Part shown: positions 21,518-32,846 of the stretch, piece after piece
How positions within the stretch are numbered: the first letter of the stretch is position 1
Layout: every line of letters begins with the position of its first letter
Source: Haemonchus contortus
Lineage: Eukaryota; Nematoda; Chromadorea; Rhabditida; Trichostrongylidae
Reading direction: 5' to 3'
NCBI GenBank assembly: GCA_000469685.2
Contig: LS997565.1
Span: 35,561,145-35,625,144, forward strand
Length of the DNA: 64,000 bases
Position numbers and translations under genes: made by a program
Notes under the pieces: generated by a model
Databases searched by the model: none
What the model was told of the DNA's origin: nothing
The model's input: the letters and a program-made list of their open reading frames with translations, nothing else

Positions 21518-22907
21518 CGGTAGCCGATATTACTAGTGTAATGAGTTGAGTTATCGATTATTTGTAAGAAAGAAAGTTCATTATACGAATTACTTTATCA
21601 GCTCCGCGTGTAAGACTGTTATCATTCCGCAGTTCCATTGTGAAGATAGGCTTTCGTGATCCCCATTTAGGGGAACAGCCCCAATGTGTGCTTCTATCCT
21701 AATTGAGGATGGCGAGAGCCCACGTTCACCATAGATCCCAGAGAGATCTCAAAAACTTCAGTGAACTTAGATAAACTTGGAACCATATATTTTACCATAT
21801 ATAAATCATACTTCAAAGGTGGTGGTGGAATAACGAAATCCCGCTTCATGCCACGACTTAGGGCAAGGAAAATAGTTATGCTACTTATAAGTTTTGATGT
21901 ATCGAGTAGTGTTTGATGATTGCGTTAAATGATCTAAATGTGGTGATACTGTTCGAAGTAATAGTTTTTGGTGCACCTCGTCGCTTTTGAAAAGAATGGT
22001 GAGAAAAGAGAAAAAAAAAGTTAGGATTATGGGGGCTGGAAGCAGGAATGAGCCTATTGCGTGCTCAATGATGGAGGGAGCGAACAAAATAAAGTTTGGT
22101 AGGACAATGATAATTTGAATTAGGTGATGCTGCTGTGGTGCAATCGCGTCTCTGATTTTCGATGTTGACTGACATCAAAACCAGTGACAAGTTGATTGGC
22201 AGCGCCTGTGTAAAGGTGGGCAATACTGAACTCAACAAGAACGATGGTCATGAAGAAGGGGCTTTTACCTGATGCTCACCTTGCGCTTCAAGCAGAGTTT
22301 ACGATAATATTGGAGCATCCAGATTAAGGAGACCAGTGCAAGTGATAGTCGAAAATAGGGCAACGTAGAAAACGCAAAAACGGCGTAATCAGTCAATAAA
22401 AGGCTTCAAAAATGTAGTAAAATCAGGGGTTGGACGAGAATATGGGGACCAGTGTTGCTCGAACGCGTGCTCAAATAAGCTGTCCAAGGATGAGTGTCAT
22501 TGTGTACAGCTGGCTACAGTTGCTGCCTGCACGTTAGGTGAAATCTCAGAAACAATTTTCATCGTAAACTATGCTTTCAACGGAACGAGTGTCTAACTAC
22601 GTGCATCGAGGTCGAGAAGTCAACACGAATCTCCAAAGCTAAGCAAAGGGAAGGGTGCGGTGTGCGAGCATCTAAGAATGTCGGAGAAATAAAGAGGACA
22701 AAAATACAATTTCTCTCTCACCTTTTTTGACACTACTATCTTTCCTGCTTTAGTACTCTTGAGAGACTTGGACTCTACGAAAGCAAGATGAACGTGCAGT
22801 CAATGCCATTCAGCGCGCTATTCACAAATTAATAGAGAAGTTCTAGTCAATGTAAATATCTATTGATAGATTAAAGGACAGCGAGAAAGAACAAAGGAGA
22901 AAAACAA
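21518..22907. other. no supported gene
   Basis: Nothing recognisable on either strand; only short frames. Confidence 0.4.
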
Positions 22908-22909
22908 TA

Positions 22910-22987
22910 CATGATTCGTTTCACCTCTTGCTCATACGAATCATGTTTTTCGCTTAACCCTTGAGGATCTTCAGTGAGCGGGGTTAG
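22910..22987. repeat. two adjacent stem-loops beside the Penelope-like element
   Basis: First stem-loop: ACATGATTCGT pairs exactly with ACGAATCATGT (22910-22920 and 22937-22947) around a 16-nt loop. Second: TTCGCT-T-AACCC pairs with GGGTTAGCGAA (about 22950-22985) with one bulged T. They lie roughly 300 bp past the retroelement's stop codon, on its 3' side. They could be part of its 3' UTR or an unrelated foldback. No hammerhead core (CTGATGA...GAAA) is present. Confidence 0.6.
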
Positions 22988-23283
22988 CGAAGAATGGAGT
23001 AGGTGATAGACAGATAGATTAGTAATAAGGTTAAGTAAACGAGAATAAAAGGAAAATACTGAAGGTAAAAAGGCATCAAAAGGTATATTACATGAGATAA
23101 AAGTTAATGTAAGAATACTTGTTTAGGTATCGTAGCCTAAAATTGTCTAACGTGAAGAGTACGGTATGCATATTAGAAGAATGAGTGTTCACATGAATAC
23201 TCAGGTAGAATAGAGCGTATTATTTATTTAATAGTTATTACCTAATTATTCTTTTATGAAGTTTAAGGTAGTATTACGCTAAG

Positions 23284-24655
23284 TTAAGATCTAGTTTGTA
23301 AAGAGTTTATTACTTCATTTACAAGCTTCTTAATAGTTTTGTAATCATTATCAATGGCGTATTTATAAGAGATAAACTTATTTTTGTAAAGGCATTTTAG
23401 TAAATTAGCCAATATAAATTCTTTTTTGTAGCCATTATTTAACAACATCTTAATAAGTGTTCCAAGTTTGTCGGTGAAAGTTACTAGTTCACTACAAGTG
23501 TTTGCTATTCTGAGCGTTTCGGTATAAATGACTGACCCTTTATTCTTCTTGGAAATATTAGATGCTGCATGGGGAAATCTGATTACTTTGAAATTGAAGT
23601 CGTCAGTTTTGTTATACATTTTTGTATTAATTTTATTGCTACTTATTGTGATTACCAAGTCTAGATAGTTGCTGGCTGTTTCGCTCATATGTGTTGTTTG
23701 TAATAATAGCGCATTTTTATATACTTTACCCAGTTCTGTGTTTATATAGTCATCTGAATAATTGTGTATTACTAATAGGTCGTCCATATACCTGAAGGGG
23801 ATGAATACTTTATTTTTAACCCTCATGGTATTCTTGGCATAACTGAACTCCATAATGCAAAGAGTAAGGTCAGCCAGTAAAGGGCTGAAATTACCACCTT
23901 GAGGGACACCATTCCTTTGTTTAAACACATATGTACCGAAGAAACAGAAGCTGTTTTCCAACAAATATTGTACTAGATATAGCAAATCCTGTTTTTTATA
24001 ATACCTATAGTTATGTTTAGGTTTTACCATATCTGTATAGAAGACTTGATATCCGTTAGTAGCAATCATAGCTTTACTTGAATTATTAAAACATATATTT
24101 AGGAGTGTTTTTACACTGCATAAAATATCAGTATGTTTCAAATTGGTAAACATATCGGTAAAATCTGCAGTGTATACTTTGAGGTTATTACCTTTAATAT
24201 TGATTAACTTGTGACTGATATTAGTATTATTAATAGACCAAAAGGTTTTTATACAACCACTGCGCTCTTGTACTATATTAGTATAATTAATAAAATGTCT
24301 TTTGAGATAACTAAAGATGTTATGTAATTCAACGGAAATAGGTTTAAGGCTACTATGTGAAGCACCAGTAATAAACCTAAACTTCACAGGAGTTTTATGT
24401 AGTTTTGGTAATGCATATATTCTAGGTAAATCTATTTTGTTGTTAACTGTAATGTTGTTACCCTTACATAGCATTTTATGTTTGGTCATGATCTCACTTT
24501 TATTACCTTGTTCATTATATTGATAAGTTTGATTGCCTTCTGTACTTAATAACAAGCCAGTAACGCAATCGAACTTTATTCCCATTTCTTTCATTAAAAT
24601 AATCAAATAGTACTTCTTACATATTACGCCGTAGTTATTACTTGCTTTATCTAAC
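23284..24655 (-). pseudogene. reverse transcriptase half of the retroelement
   Basis: The frame starts without its own ATG: codons LDKASNNYGVICKKYY lie upstream of the first usable start-like codon (TTG at 24606). It then shows IYALPKLHKTPVKFRFI (fingers), YTADFTDMFTNL (motif A, first catalytic Asp), NGVPQGGNFSPLLADL (motif B) and FRYMDDLLVI (motif C, both catalytic Asp present), then about 160 residues of thumb to TAA at 23284. All catalytic aspartates are kept, so decay is slight apart from the upstream frameshift. PLE reverse transcriptases are the closest relatives of telomerase RT. Confidence 0.93.
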
Positions 24656-26157
24656 GGACAAAATATATAATTTTTTTTGATATTCTCTCAATGTTTGAAA
24701 AGGTATTTTGTCATATAAACTTTTTATGTTGCAATATTTTAGCTGACTTTTTATTTTTTTATGATAGCATTTATTAAAGTATTTGACCATATAATCAGTT
24801 TTTGATTTATTAAAGTTATACTTGCTTCGGAAATAATTAACTACTTTGTCAATAATGTGGCGAAATATATTCTTTACTTCTTTCCGCGTTATTCCCGAAT
24901 CTATCCTGTATTTAGTTCCCTTTTGTAATATACAGCGGAGTTTGGTATTTGTTATAATGTTCAAATCACCTGTAATTACGTGTCCATGTGTCTCGTCTCT
25001 ATATTCTTTACAATTTTCGCTACTACATATACATTCTTCAGTGAGGATATTTGTCATCTCACTTATATTAAGATTTTTCAGTAGCTTATTATAATTAAAT
25101 ATCGTCTTAGAAACTTCATTGGTGTAGTTATAAACTATTCTAATAGGAATATATTCCGTATCTTTATGTTTATTATTATAAATAAGTTTTTTAATGAATG
25201 AGGAATTAAGTATTCTTTGTAATTGTAAGTTATCAAAAATTCTACTTCTATAGTTAACTACTACGTTATGATATTTGGTTCCTTTTTGATTAGCTTCTTC
25301 TTTATTAAAGTTGAAATAAAATTGCGATAAAATGCACATTATCATTAGTTTTGTTATATTATTAACTTCCTTTAAAAAATGTTCTTGCACCGATAATTGT
25401 ATTATTTTTTTGATATCTGATTTTCTCAAGCTCTTAATTAATCTGTAATAATAGGACGGCTCTTGAGTATTTTCTTTAACATTGATTATATCTAAAATTT
25501 CTTCATATTTGTTGTTTTTGTTTCTTTTCTTTCTCTTACATCCTCTATTTTCCCTTATTTTAGTAATTTTTAATGAGTAGTAGGGTGATTTTCCTTTCAT
25601 CATAAAAGGGTTGACTATATTACTAATATTACCATACCCTTTAATACTATCATTTAATCCAAATGGGTATGGTGTCATTAGTAACTTTATCCAAAAAAGT
25701 TCTTTTTCTAATAAGATTGCTTTATTATTTGTTTCCACCGAGTCTAATACTGTAACGTTGATCCCTTTATTACAAATAAGAAAATGGTCATATAATGGTG
25801 TATGTTTTTTATGTGTATTTATGTTAGTAATATGCTCTCCTATTCTTTCTTTTAATTTCCTAGTTGTCATCCCTACATACTGTTGTCCACAATTATTGCA
25901 ACTCAGACAATAAATAACGTTATTAGTATTGCAGGTGGTGTTAGGTCGCTTAAATGTTTTTAATTTAATTTTTGTAACCTTCGAATAGATGAAATGTTCA
26001 TTAACCGTGATATTGCAAACTTTACAATTTATACTACATGTGCAACCTCTGTTATCGTTACCAAAATCTTTAATAATATAGCTATTGGCTTCTCTTATTT
26101 TTATAAATTGTGAAATTGTGTGATAATTATTTTCATTGATTGTGACTTTTTTTGACC
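24647..26157 (-). pseudogene. GIY-YIG endonuclease and linker half of the retroelement
   Basis: The frame opens after TGA at about 26159. It contains CTC..NCKVC near 26020-26048, a CLSCNNC cysteine cluster, VIY and YVGMTTRKLKERIGEH (GIY, YIG and the conserved R/H region, 25870 and above), YDHF, and LLEKELFWIKLL with the expected metal-binding glutamate. A lysine- and asparagine-rich linker follows, with ECICSS (the CxC motif at about 25025-25036), then KLR.ILQKGTKYR and the run-in to the RT. It ends prematurely at TAA 24647, 13 codons after an A8 run (24674-24681). The next frame continues the protein, and seven A would keep a single frame. GIY-YIG nicks DNA for target-primed reverse transcription. 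Confidence 0.9.
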
Positions 26158-26477
26158 TTCAATCTAAGCGTGTGGACGGTCAAGCCCTGCACGCAGAGAG
26201 GAGTCATCCCATTGAATCGGGTTCGGCAGGACTGCACAAGTCGACGCTTGGAAATTTTTGAATTTTAAGTGTTGATCTTGAAATCGGATACTACTGGCGG
26301 CACAACATGTACATGTGTGTCGTTCTGATGGGTACGTTGATATAATCGTCATTTTATCCTAGAATTATGTTGGACCTGAGAAGCAGACAAATGTAGCCGA
26401 TTTCAAAGAAAATTATAGAGCCTTGGTTTCGTTTTCTTTGAGAAGGTTCTCATTTCTCGCTATTGGAGTTCTTTCTT

Positions 26478-26493
26478 GGGGGGGGGGGGGGGG
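26478..26493 (+). repeat. poly-G tract (16 G)
   Basis: Sixteen consecutive G occur in AT-rich surroundings. Such tracts can form G-quadruplexes and are prone to deletion in nematodes lacking the DOG-1/FANCJ helicase. Confidence 0.95.
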
Positions 26494-26734
26494 AACCAAA
26501 CTATGTTGCCCGTCCTATTGCAGGCGTGACAGGGAAAATCAAAGCAACTTGTAATCAGTCCATATTCAAGATCGTATTAACGAATACGTGCTTACTGTCA
26601 GTCTAGAAAATCGAATTAATCAAACACCATGCTAGGTTTCATCCTTCCTGAAAAATGGATACAATCTGAAACATTTCCGGGGATAATCGTTTTGTCATAG
26701 TGGACTGCGAGTTGGGCTGTAAACACGGAGAACG

Positions 26735-27008
26735 TCCGTTGCGCGTGTCCGTCGAAAGTAGGTCACCCCGCCCACTTCGTGCGCGGCGCATCACACTGAG
26801 GTCCCGAGATGGCATTACAGTACTACCAAGTGTCATTTGAGCAAATGATTTGCATTTGTCTGTGTTATCTTCTTCTTGAACTGACTACCGTGGACCAAAC
26901 GCAAAGCGTGTGCCCCAGTGACAATTGCGAAGTCTGTCAAATATCGCGGGCCGACTCGCCGCGTGCGTCGGCTGCGGCGTGACCTAGTTTCGACGGACAC
27001 GCGTAACG
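26735..27008. repeat. GC-rich inverted repeat
   Basis: TGCGCGTGTCCGTCGAAA followed by TAGGTCAC (about 26736-26766) recurs inverted at about 26977-27008. Weaker matching extends outward to TGTAAACAC on both sides. The roughly 210-bp interior has no coding signal. It is probably a MITE-like or foldback unit adjacent to the one at 27.3 kb. Confidence 0.7.
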
Positions 27009-27310
27009 AAACGCACCCCTGTAAACACTAGTGCGTGCAAATCACCAAGTAGTTCGTATTGAGTAGTGAGATCAATAAAGTATCAATGGCACTTTCGGAG
27101 TTCACCGGCGCGCCCGAACGAGCGTCCGAGCCTGCGTCCCCGTGCGTCCGACCTACCGACCTACAGGTGTTGCTGGATATGGGTTGATAACATTGGACGC
27201 CGTTGGATCACGCGCCAGTGCCGTCAACAAGTAGCTTGCGCCGCCGTAGGGCGGTCCATAGGTCGGACGCACGGTCGGATGCACTGTCGGAGGGTGGGTA
27301 TGGGTACTCA

Positions 27311-27540
27311 CGTGCGTCCGAGGATGCGCGCGGCAAATTGCGCGACGAAGTGCGTGGTGATTCGAACGACTCTGGCGCCTACAATTGGGGCCCAAATTTG
27401 AAGTACAACAGTTTAGTAAGGTCAGCTGATACTACTAATCTACTCTACTTCAAATTTGGGCTCCAATTATAGGCGCCAAAGTCGTTCGAATCCCCACGCA
27501 CTCCGCCGCGCAATTTGCCGCGCGCATTCTCGGACGCACG
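27311..27540. repeat. foldback element, 95-bp arms
   Basis: Arms 27311-27405 and 27446-27540 are reverse complements with 7 mismatches by my count, around a 40-nt loop. Anchors are CGTGCGTCCGAG, GCGCGGCAAATTGCGCG, ATTCGAACGACT, TGGCGCCTA and CCCAAATTTGAAGTA. A shorter, diverged relative lies at 56.28-56.41 kb. Nothing is encoded. Confidence 0.92.
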
Positions 27541-27639
27541 TAAGTTCCGTCCCCCTCGGAAGGCACACCGGTGAACTCTGAAAGCAGCCAGTAGACATCT
27601 CGTTTCGGTACATGTTTTTCACTCACGTTCATATGTGCT

Positions 27640-29740
27640 CACGTGACATTTCACAATTCCCATTGTGCCCATGTGACTTTCTGCGGACGGACGCACAAAC
27701 CTACATAGAAACAGACACGCAAAGTTACAGCTTTATATAGAAAGATATGTATGCTGCTGGTATAGCCACGACCAACCTGCCACTACTTCCCTGCGTGCTG
27801 CTGAAAACAAAAACACAAATTTCCGAGAAAATATTCAAAATCCATTTCAACATGGTACACATATGGAGATATTGAGAAGCTTTATTAAGTACATCGTACA
27901 AGAAGGATACAACGTGTAAGCCAATACGTACAACTGCCCATGCGAAAGAATGAAATATTGGCTCATATGTAGTTATTCGCAATGATTTTCAATATACGGA
28001 GATAAAGGGGGTGGAACTTAAGGGGACTATTATTGAGGTTGACAAATGGAATGGTAAAGCAGGACACATAGAAGCGATATAAATACGACTTATCAAACAG
28101 TGACTTTCAATTATATAAACAAAAACAAAAACGTACTTTTGTTCCCATCAATCGCGTACAATCAGAATCAATGTCTTTTTTTTGCTATACATAATTATGA
28201 GCATCACAAGCAAATTATGCCTTAATGGCTTAATTGGAATTGATTCGGCTTCCCACAGGTTTTCAGTCCGTATTCAAGGAATAAGGAAATTAACAACTCA
28301 CGATCAAAAATATGCAAAGATTCCCAGTACATCTTAACATACAGTAGGTAAAACCTATATTTTGAAAGTTTATGATAACTTTCATCAATGTGCATTATGG
28401 CGGTGTGATGGGAAAGTAGGCATTAGACGCCTTTGATTTTATAAAGTTATTTTGAAGGATATTTTAGTCTAACATTGACCTAATGACACTCCGATGCAAC
28501 GACAGACAATGAGAGCTCCTCTATGGTAAGGTGTGAGCAGGATACATTTCTAATCACGATAATAGAGGGAAATTTCCAGCGTCTTGAACGGATTTCCGCT
28601 TTTGCTTACCATACAGGGAGCGGACGAAATTGTAAAAAGGACTCTCATACAATAGAGTGAAGACGATGACGAAGGCATGCACAAATTTAGAGTGTTACGA
28701 GGATTACCGCGCCTGGTAACACGAATTAGAATCACGAAATGAAGCACAGCCAAAAGTGAGAGAATGCACTTTGGTGTGAAGATATCGCCGCCATGCGATT
28801 GATGAGATCACAAGATTTCATCAAAGTTAGTCTGAATGGGAAAGTATTAGTAGGTTCACAACGAGAACACCAAAATGCTAGTATTTCCAGAAATTTTCTA
28901 TTATATTTGACCTTGCATCTTCTTTGTTTACGTTCAGGTAATCTCAAAAAGAGCACTAAAATGATTTCTTTGAGGGGTTTTTCCGTCGAATCGCGCTTGA
29001 AAATCTTTTCCAAAAGGATGTTTCTATGCAATTTGTACAACAGTTTAGAACTTCGACGTGTTCCTGTTCATTTATTAAAGAAATTCAGAAAGCCTGAACA
29101 GCTAGGAAACCTTGTAAACATCATCGAAGATGTGCACACTCTAATGAACGTATTCGGACTGGAGCATGCGCTCTGATTAACCCCATCAAACTCAAACACG
29201 ACCTGCATTGAATGCTTAAGTCACCATGACGACTCCGCCAAGGGAGGCCTATCTTCCTATATCGCCTACAGACTTTAAGTTTTGGAAAATTGTTCAAGGG
29301 AAGTCCGACTGCGTTCTAGAATGAGTGCGCGTAATCCCCATACCTCGCAGGTAAGGAAGACTGAACAAAGATGGAACTGTTCCAGTCGGATTATGGGAAT
29401 CAACCCTTGTCCTAAAAATTCAGTACTGTTTCTATAATCTCTTTGATTCGCCTTTCTCACTACCTCTTCGCAACCCGCTCGGTAACCCTAAGCCTTGTAG
29501 GTGAGATCCCCATAAGCCGCCCAAAGCGTCCGTCTGTTTACCGGTCTCTCCTATCGCAAGATATAGAGCATACTACACGTGCCTATTTAGAAATGTCCCC
29601 ACCTTTTGGGCGCACTGTGCCCGATATACAGAAGGCCGGAAAATGCCATGTTGGACAGTAACTCCAAATCCACTTAGTTTCACTCTTCTAAAACAAAATA
29701 TGCTTAAAGCTTTAGTTTGTTCACAAAATAGCATAAAATA
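27640..29740. other. no supported gene
   Basis: The largest open frame (28793-29176, plus) could be split by an intron between GTAG|GTTC (28853) and TTCAG (28937) in consistent phase, but there is no family match. No repeat landmarks were found. Confidence 0.35.
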
Positions 29741-29754
29741 AAAGGATAAAGTCT

Positions 29755-30045
29755 TTGGGCGTTAATTAATCCCGTCTTAGGGATGCGTCCCCGCATTCGA
29801 CTTCCATTCAGAGTCGTAGTGGCGCATTCAATGCGTATGCGACCGATATAGTGATTTGCCAGCCGATGTTTAATTCACTGCTTTTTCCTCCCACACGGGT
29901 CTGGTACCAATCAGCCGACCACGGAGGGATGGAAAGTTTGGCCTGGGAAGATATCGATCCCGGTTTCGAGCCCGTGAGCATGCGTGTGTAATACTAGTCA
30001 CTTGCCACCACACCGCGTTCGGCCACAATATAACATGGGAGATGG
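29755..30045 (-). repeat. tRNA-derived SINE, copy 2 (most complete)
   Basis: Read on the minus strand, it has an A-box-like region near 30001-30025 and a B-box-like GGCTCGAAACC at about 29961-29972. A shared body follows (CTGATTGGTACCAGAC), then the tail CATACGCATTGAATGCG...ACTCTGAATGGAAGTCGAATGC, and a T-rich end near 29755. The body matches 62.89-63.05 kb and the tail matches 3.19-3.27 kb and 40.2 kb. Confidence 0.7.
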
Positions 30046-30059
30046 TAAAATGACCAATC

Positions 30060-32845
30060 CGTAGGTCATTGGGTGCAGAACGCTTTTCTGGAAGGGCTCT
30101 GAAAGGGTAGATATCACTCAAAAAACCGCCTACTTGTACTTTTTTGAGTTCACTTCTCTTAGAAATCGAGAGATTTCAGTGACAGAGCTACGAAATATTT
30201 TCGCTCTACACCTACGAGGTCCAATATTGCAGTGATAAAAGATGGTGGAGAAGGAACTCGGAAGTTGTAGGTAAAAAGGAATTGCAGCAGTTGAGGGCTA
30301 TTAAGAAGGTTTGGGAAGTAGCACCCATTAGATTTGCTGAGCCATTATCGTTGACAGCAAATTCACACCTATCGAACACATTCACAAATGCGTCTTATAT
30401 TGTGTGTACAGCACCGGATAATAGGACCAGTTGCTCGTGCTTTTGCGCCACCCCGAGAAGTGGTGATGCATGAGGTACTCAAGGTAAGAATGGGGAATGG
30501 ATCTTCAGTCCATGTTTTTATTTATGTATATCAAAAGCAATATGATGGAATTCGACAAACTGGTGTATATTTGCTGTATTGGGGTCCGGTATCTTCTACC
30601 CGGAAACAGCGTCGCGTTCGCCGCACCCGCGCGCTCTGACTGGAAGGGTTTGAATTCCTAGTGCAAAGATGGGGTAGCCGTCGCGTGACCTCTGCGGCTT
30701 GTCGTGGGAATTCGGGGAGAAATTCCGGCACCCGGTGTAATGCCATCCGTCAGGTTACACCCCTTTTCGAAGTAAAATGGGGATGCTCGCTTCAATCAGC
30801 CACCCATTCACGACACAAGAAAGTGAGTTGTAAAAACAGATTCTCAGCAAGAAAGGTGGTCAAATTGTAGAACTCAGCCTTTAACCACTTCGATCGACGT
30901 GTGTACCCATTGTATAGATAACTATCATACTTCAGTACCGTTCCCAATATTAGTCGTCATGCTTCAGTATAATAAATAAAGCCGGATTAGTGCTTGTTGC
31001 AATTAGTAATAGGAAGGAGTTAGTTTATTAGTTGAAGATAGGTTAGCATCTTTGCTGAAAGATATATTTATGTAGTTAAAGTAATGAATGAAGAGTTAAG
31101 ACCACAATTCACTACACTTTTGAGGTACTCTTTTCTTTTTCAGTAACGGAAGTGCTTGTATCAATACGGCGTCGGTGGTCGAGAAAACGAGGAAATCTGC
31201 AGAATTCGTGAAATATAGAGCTCCCTAGAATTAAATGAAGCTGTGCGTTATACGTGATTATGATGACTAGGCGGGCCAGTGGAGGCGATACTAGTCGTGT
31301 ACGTGAGGAGCCCTATACCCTGCGACCCTGCTGCCCAGGACTGTTTACCACTTCCGCTATGGGTCGAACGATCATATGGTTCAAGTTTCAAAATATGTGT
31401 CCATTTGTTAGAGGTTTAACCTCTGAAAGACTGCCAAAACACGGCCGCTTATGCGTGTTTTCACAGATAGAGCCGGACTTGGAGCATTCATTGCCTGGAC
31501 TCTGTATAGACCGTTTTTCGAACCAACAAAGTTTGTGGTGGCATACTTGGGAACTCAGAGAATCGTTCTAGCGTGAAACATACAGAAACATTTATATCGT
31601 AAACTGGGACTTAATGCTGATGATCGAAATTTCGGTCCTCCTCCAACGGCTATTACATAAAAAGGATTCTCGGCAAGTCAGGTACATGAACCGCATATAG
31701 CTAGAAAATACCGGCGTTCCTTGAGTGGAAGTTATTGCTATTATAGTTACCTTTGATGAAGCGCATGATAGATAGATATGATGAACACTCTCTATGTTGA
31801 CTGTTATGTAGAGACCCGTACGTGACAGTAGCGATTGTTATTGGAAGTGAATTTGTACAAAGTATAATGGATATAATACAGCACAGTATTACACGCTGCT
31901 CACATCTGAATTACATGTCTGCTCTCGGATAGAAGGTAATGAAAGACTTCGATTGTCGTCCATTGCCATCGAGTTCATGCGATTGTTAATATCCGCATTG
32001 TAGCCAGCCTGAAAACGTTCCGTTAAAAAGGTGTACCTAACAGGTCTTGTTTTTTAGCTGAAATGGATATATGTATAAGTCTTGATTTTCAACAGTATCG
32101 AAATTGGACGCTGCCTTCCGAAAATAATGGGTGTGCAACATCGTATCGTGTTCTCCCAGTCCCCTAGTATATGTATAGGCACTTAATTAGATCAAAATAT
32201 AATAATCTGAGCTCGATCACCATGCTTCTGTGTAACAGAACTCAGAGCAACAAAACAGGAACAACATCTTCCTAACTGAAGGGGAAGTGTAGAAAAGCTT
32301 TCGGTTAGCGGTTTCCACTCTAACACCCTCACCAGATAGTCGCCGAATTAAGCAGGAGGCTACAAGGAGAATTCCAATTGTGAACCCCTTCAAAAAATGA
32401 GATTCGTGGATTATATGATAGGAGTAAAATTTAAAAAAAAGAAAACCAACAAGATGGTAAGTTCTCAGTGGCCAGAAAGTAAACTTGCATGCATGGCTTA
32501 ACTGCTAGATCACTTCTGGGCAAAAAGATGAGAAGGAAACTCGATCAAAAACTGGCATCGTAATAAAGCCCGAAGGTGAGAATTCTAGAACGGCTCGTTC
32601 ATTAGGCTATTGAAGAATATGCATATTAGTTGATCGAATTGATTCACCCATTTCGAACCAAAAACAAATTCACAATCACGCAGTTCAAATTCGCTATGAA
32701 ACCCCCCGATGATTATTTGCAACACATTTTTAATGGTAAGGTCTGTTATGATTAAAATCTAAATATTTGTATTACAATGGAGGTTACTCTAAAAATCCTT
32801 TGTCGCTATCCCTGCAATTGGCTCTACAGAACTCCCAAACAATAC
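30060..32845. other. no supported gene
   Basis: Several short frames have splice-like borders (for example CAG|CAC at about 30414 to AAG|GTAAGA at about 30485), but none forms a recognisable protein. Confidence 0.35.
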
Positions 32846-32846
32846 T

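Larger units (their letters stand above)
23284..26158 (-). mobile_element. Naiad-type Penelope-like retroelement (N-terminal GIY-YIG)
   Basis: An AT-rich block on the minus strand reads, in order, a Cys-rich CTCSINCKVC segment, a GIY-YIG nuclease, a linker with a CxC motif, then a Penelope-type reverse transcriptase. This permuted order, nuclease first, together with CxC and the DKASNN motif, is the hallmark of the Naiad clade. Canonical Penelope elements carry GIY-YIG at the C-terminus. A stop lies directly upstream of the first recognisable codon and no ATG precedes the nuclease, so the copy appears 5'-truncated near 26158, where base composition changes sharply. Two frames are separated by one indel. 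The 3' limit is unclear. Confidence 0.93.

Noticed and set aside
31610..31660. CTGATGATCGAAATTTCGGTC, recalling a hammerhead ribozyme core of Penelope-like elements
   Set aside because: After CTGATGA there is no stem II followed by GAAA and no stem III closing the core, so the conserved catalytic positions are missing.
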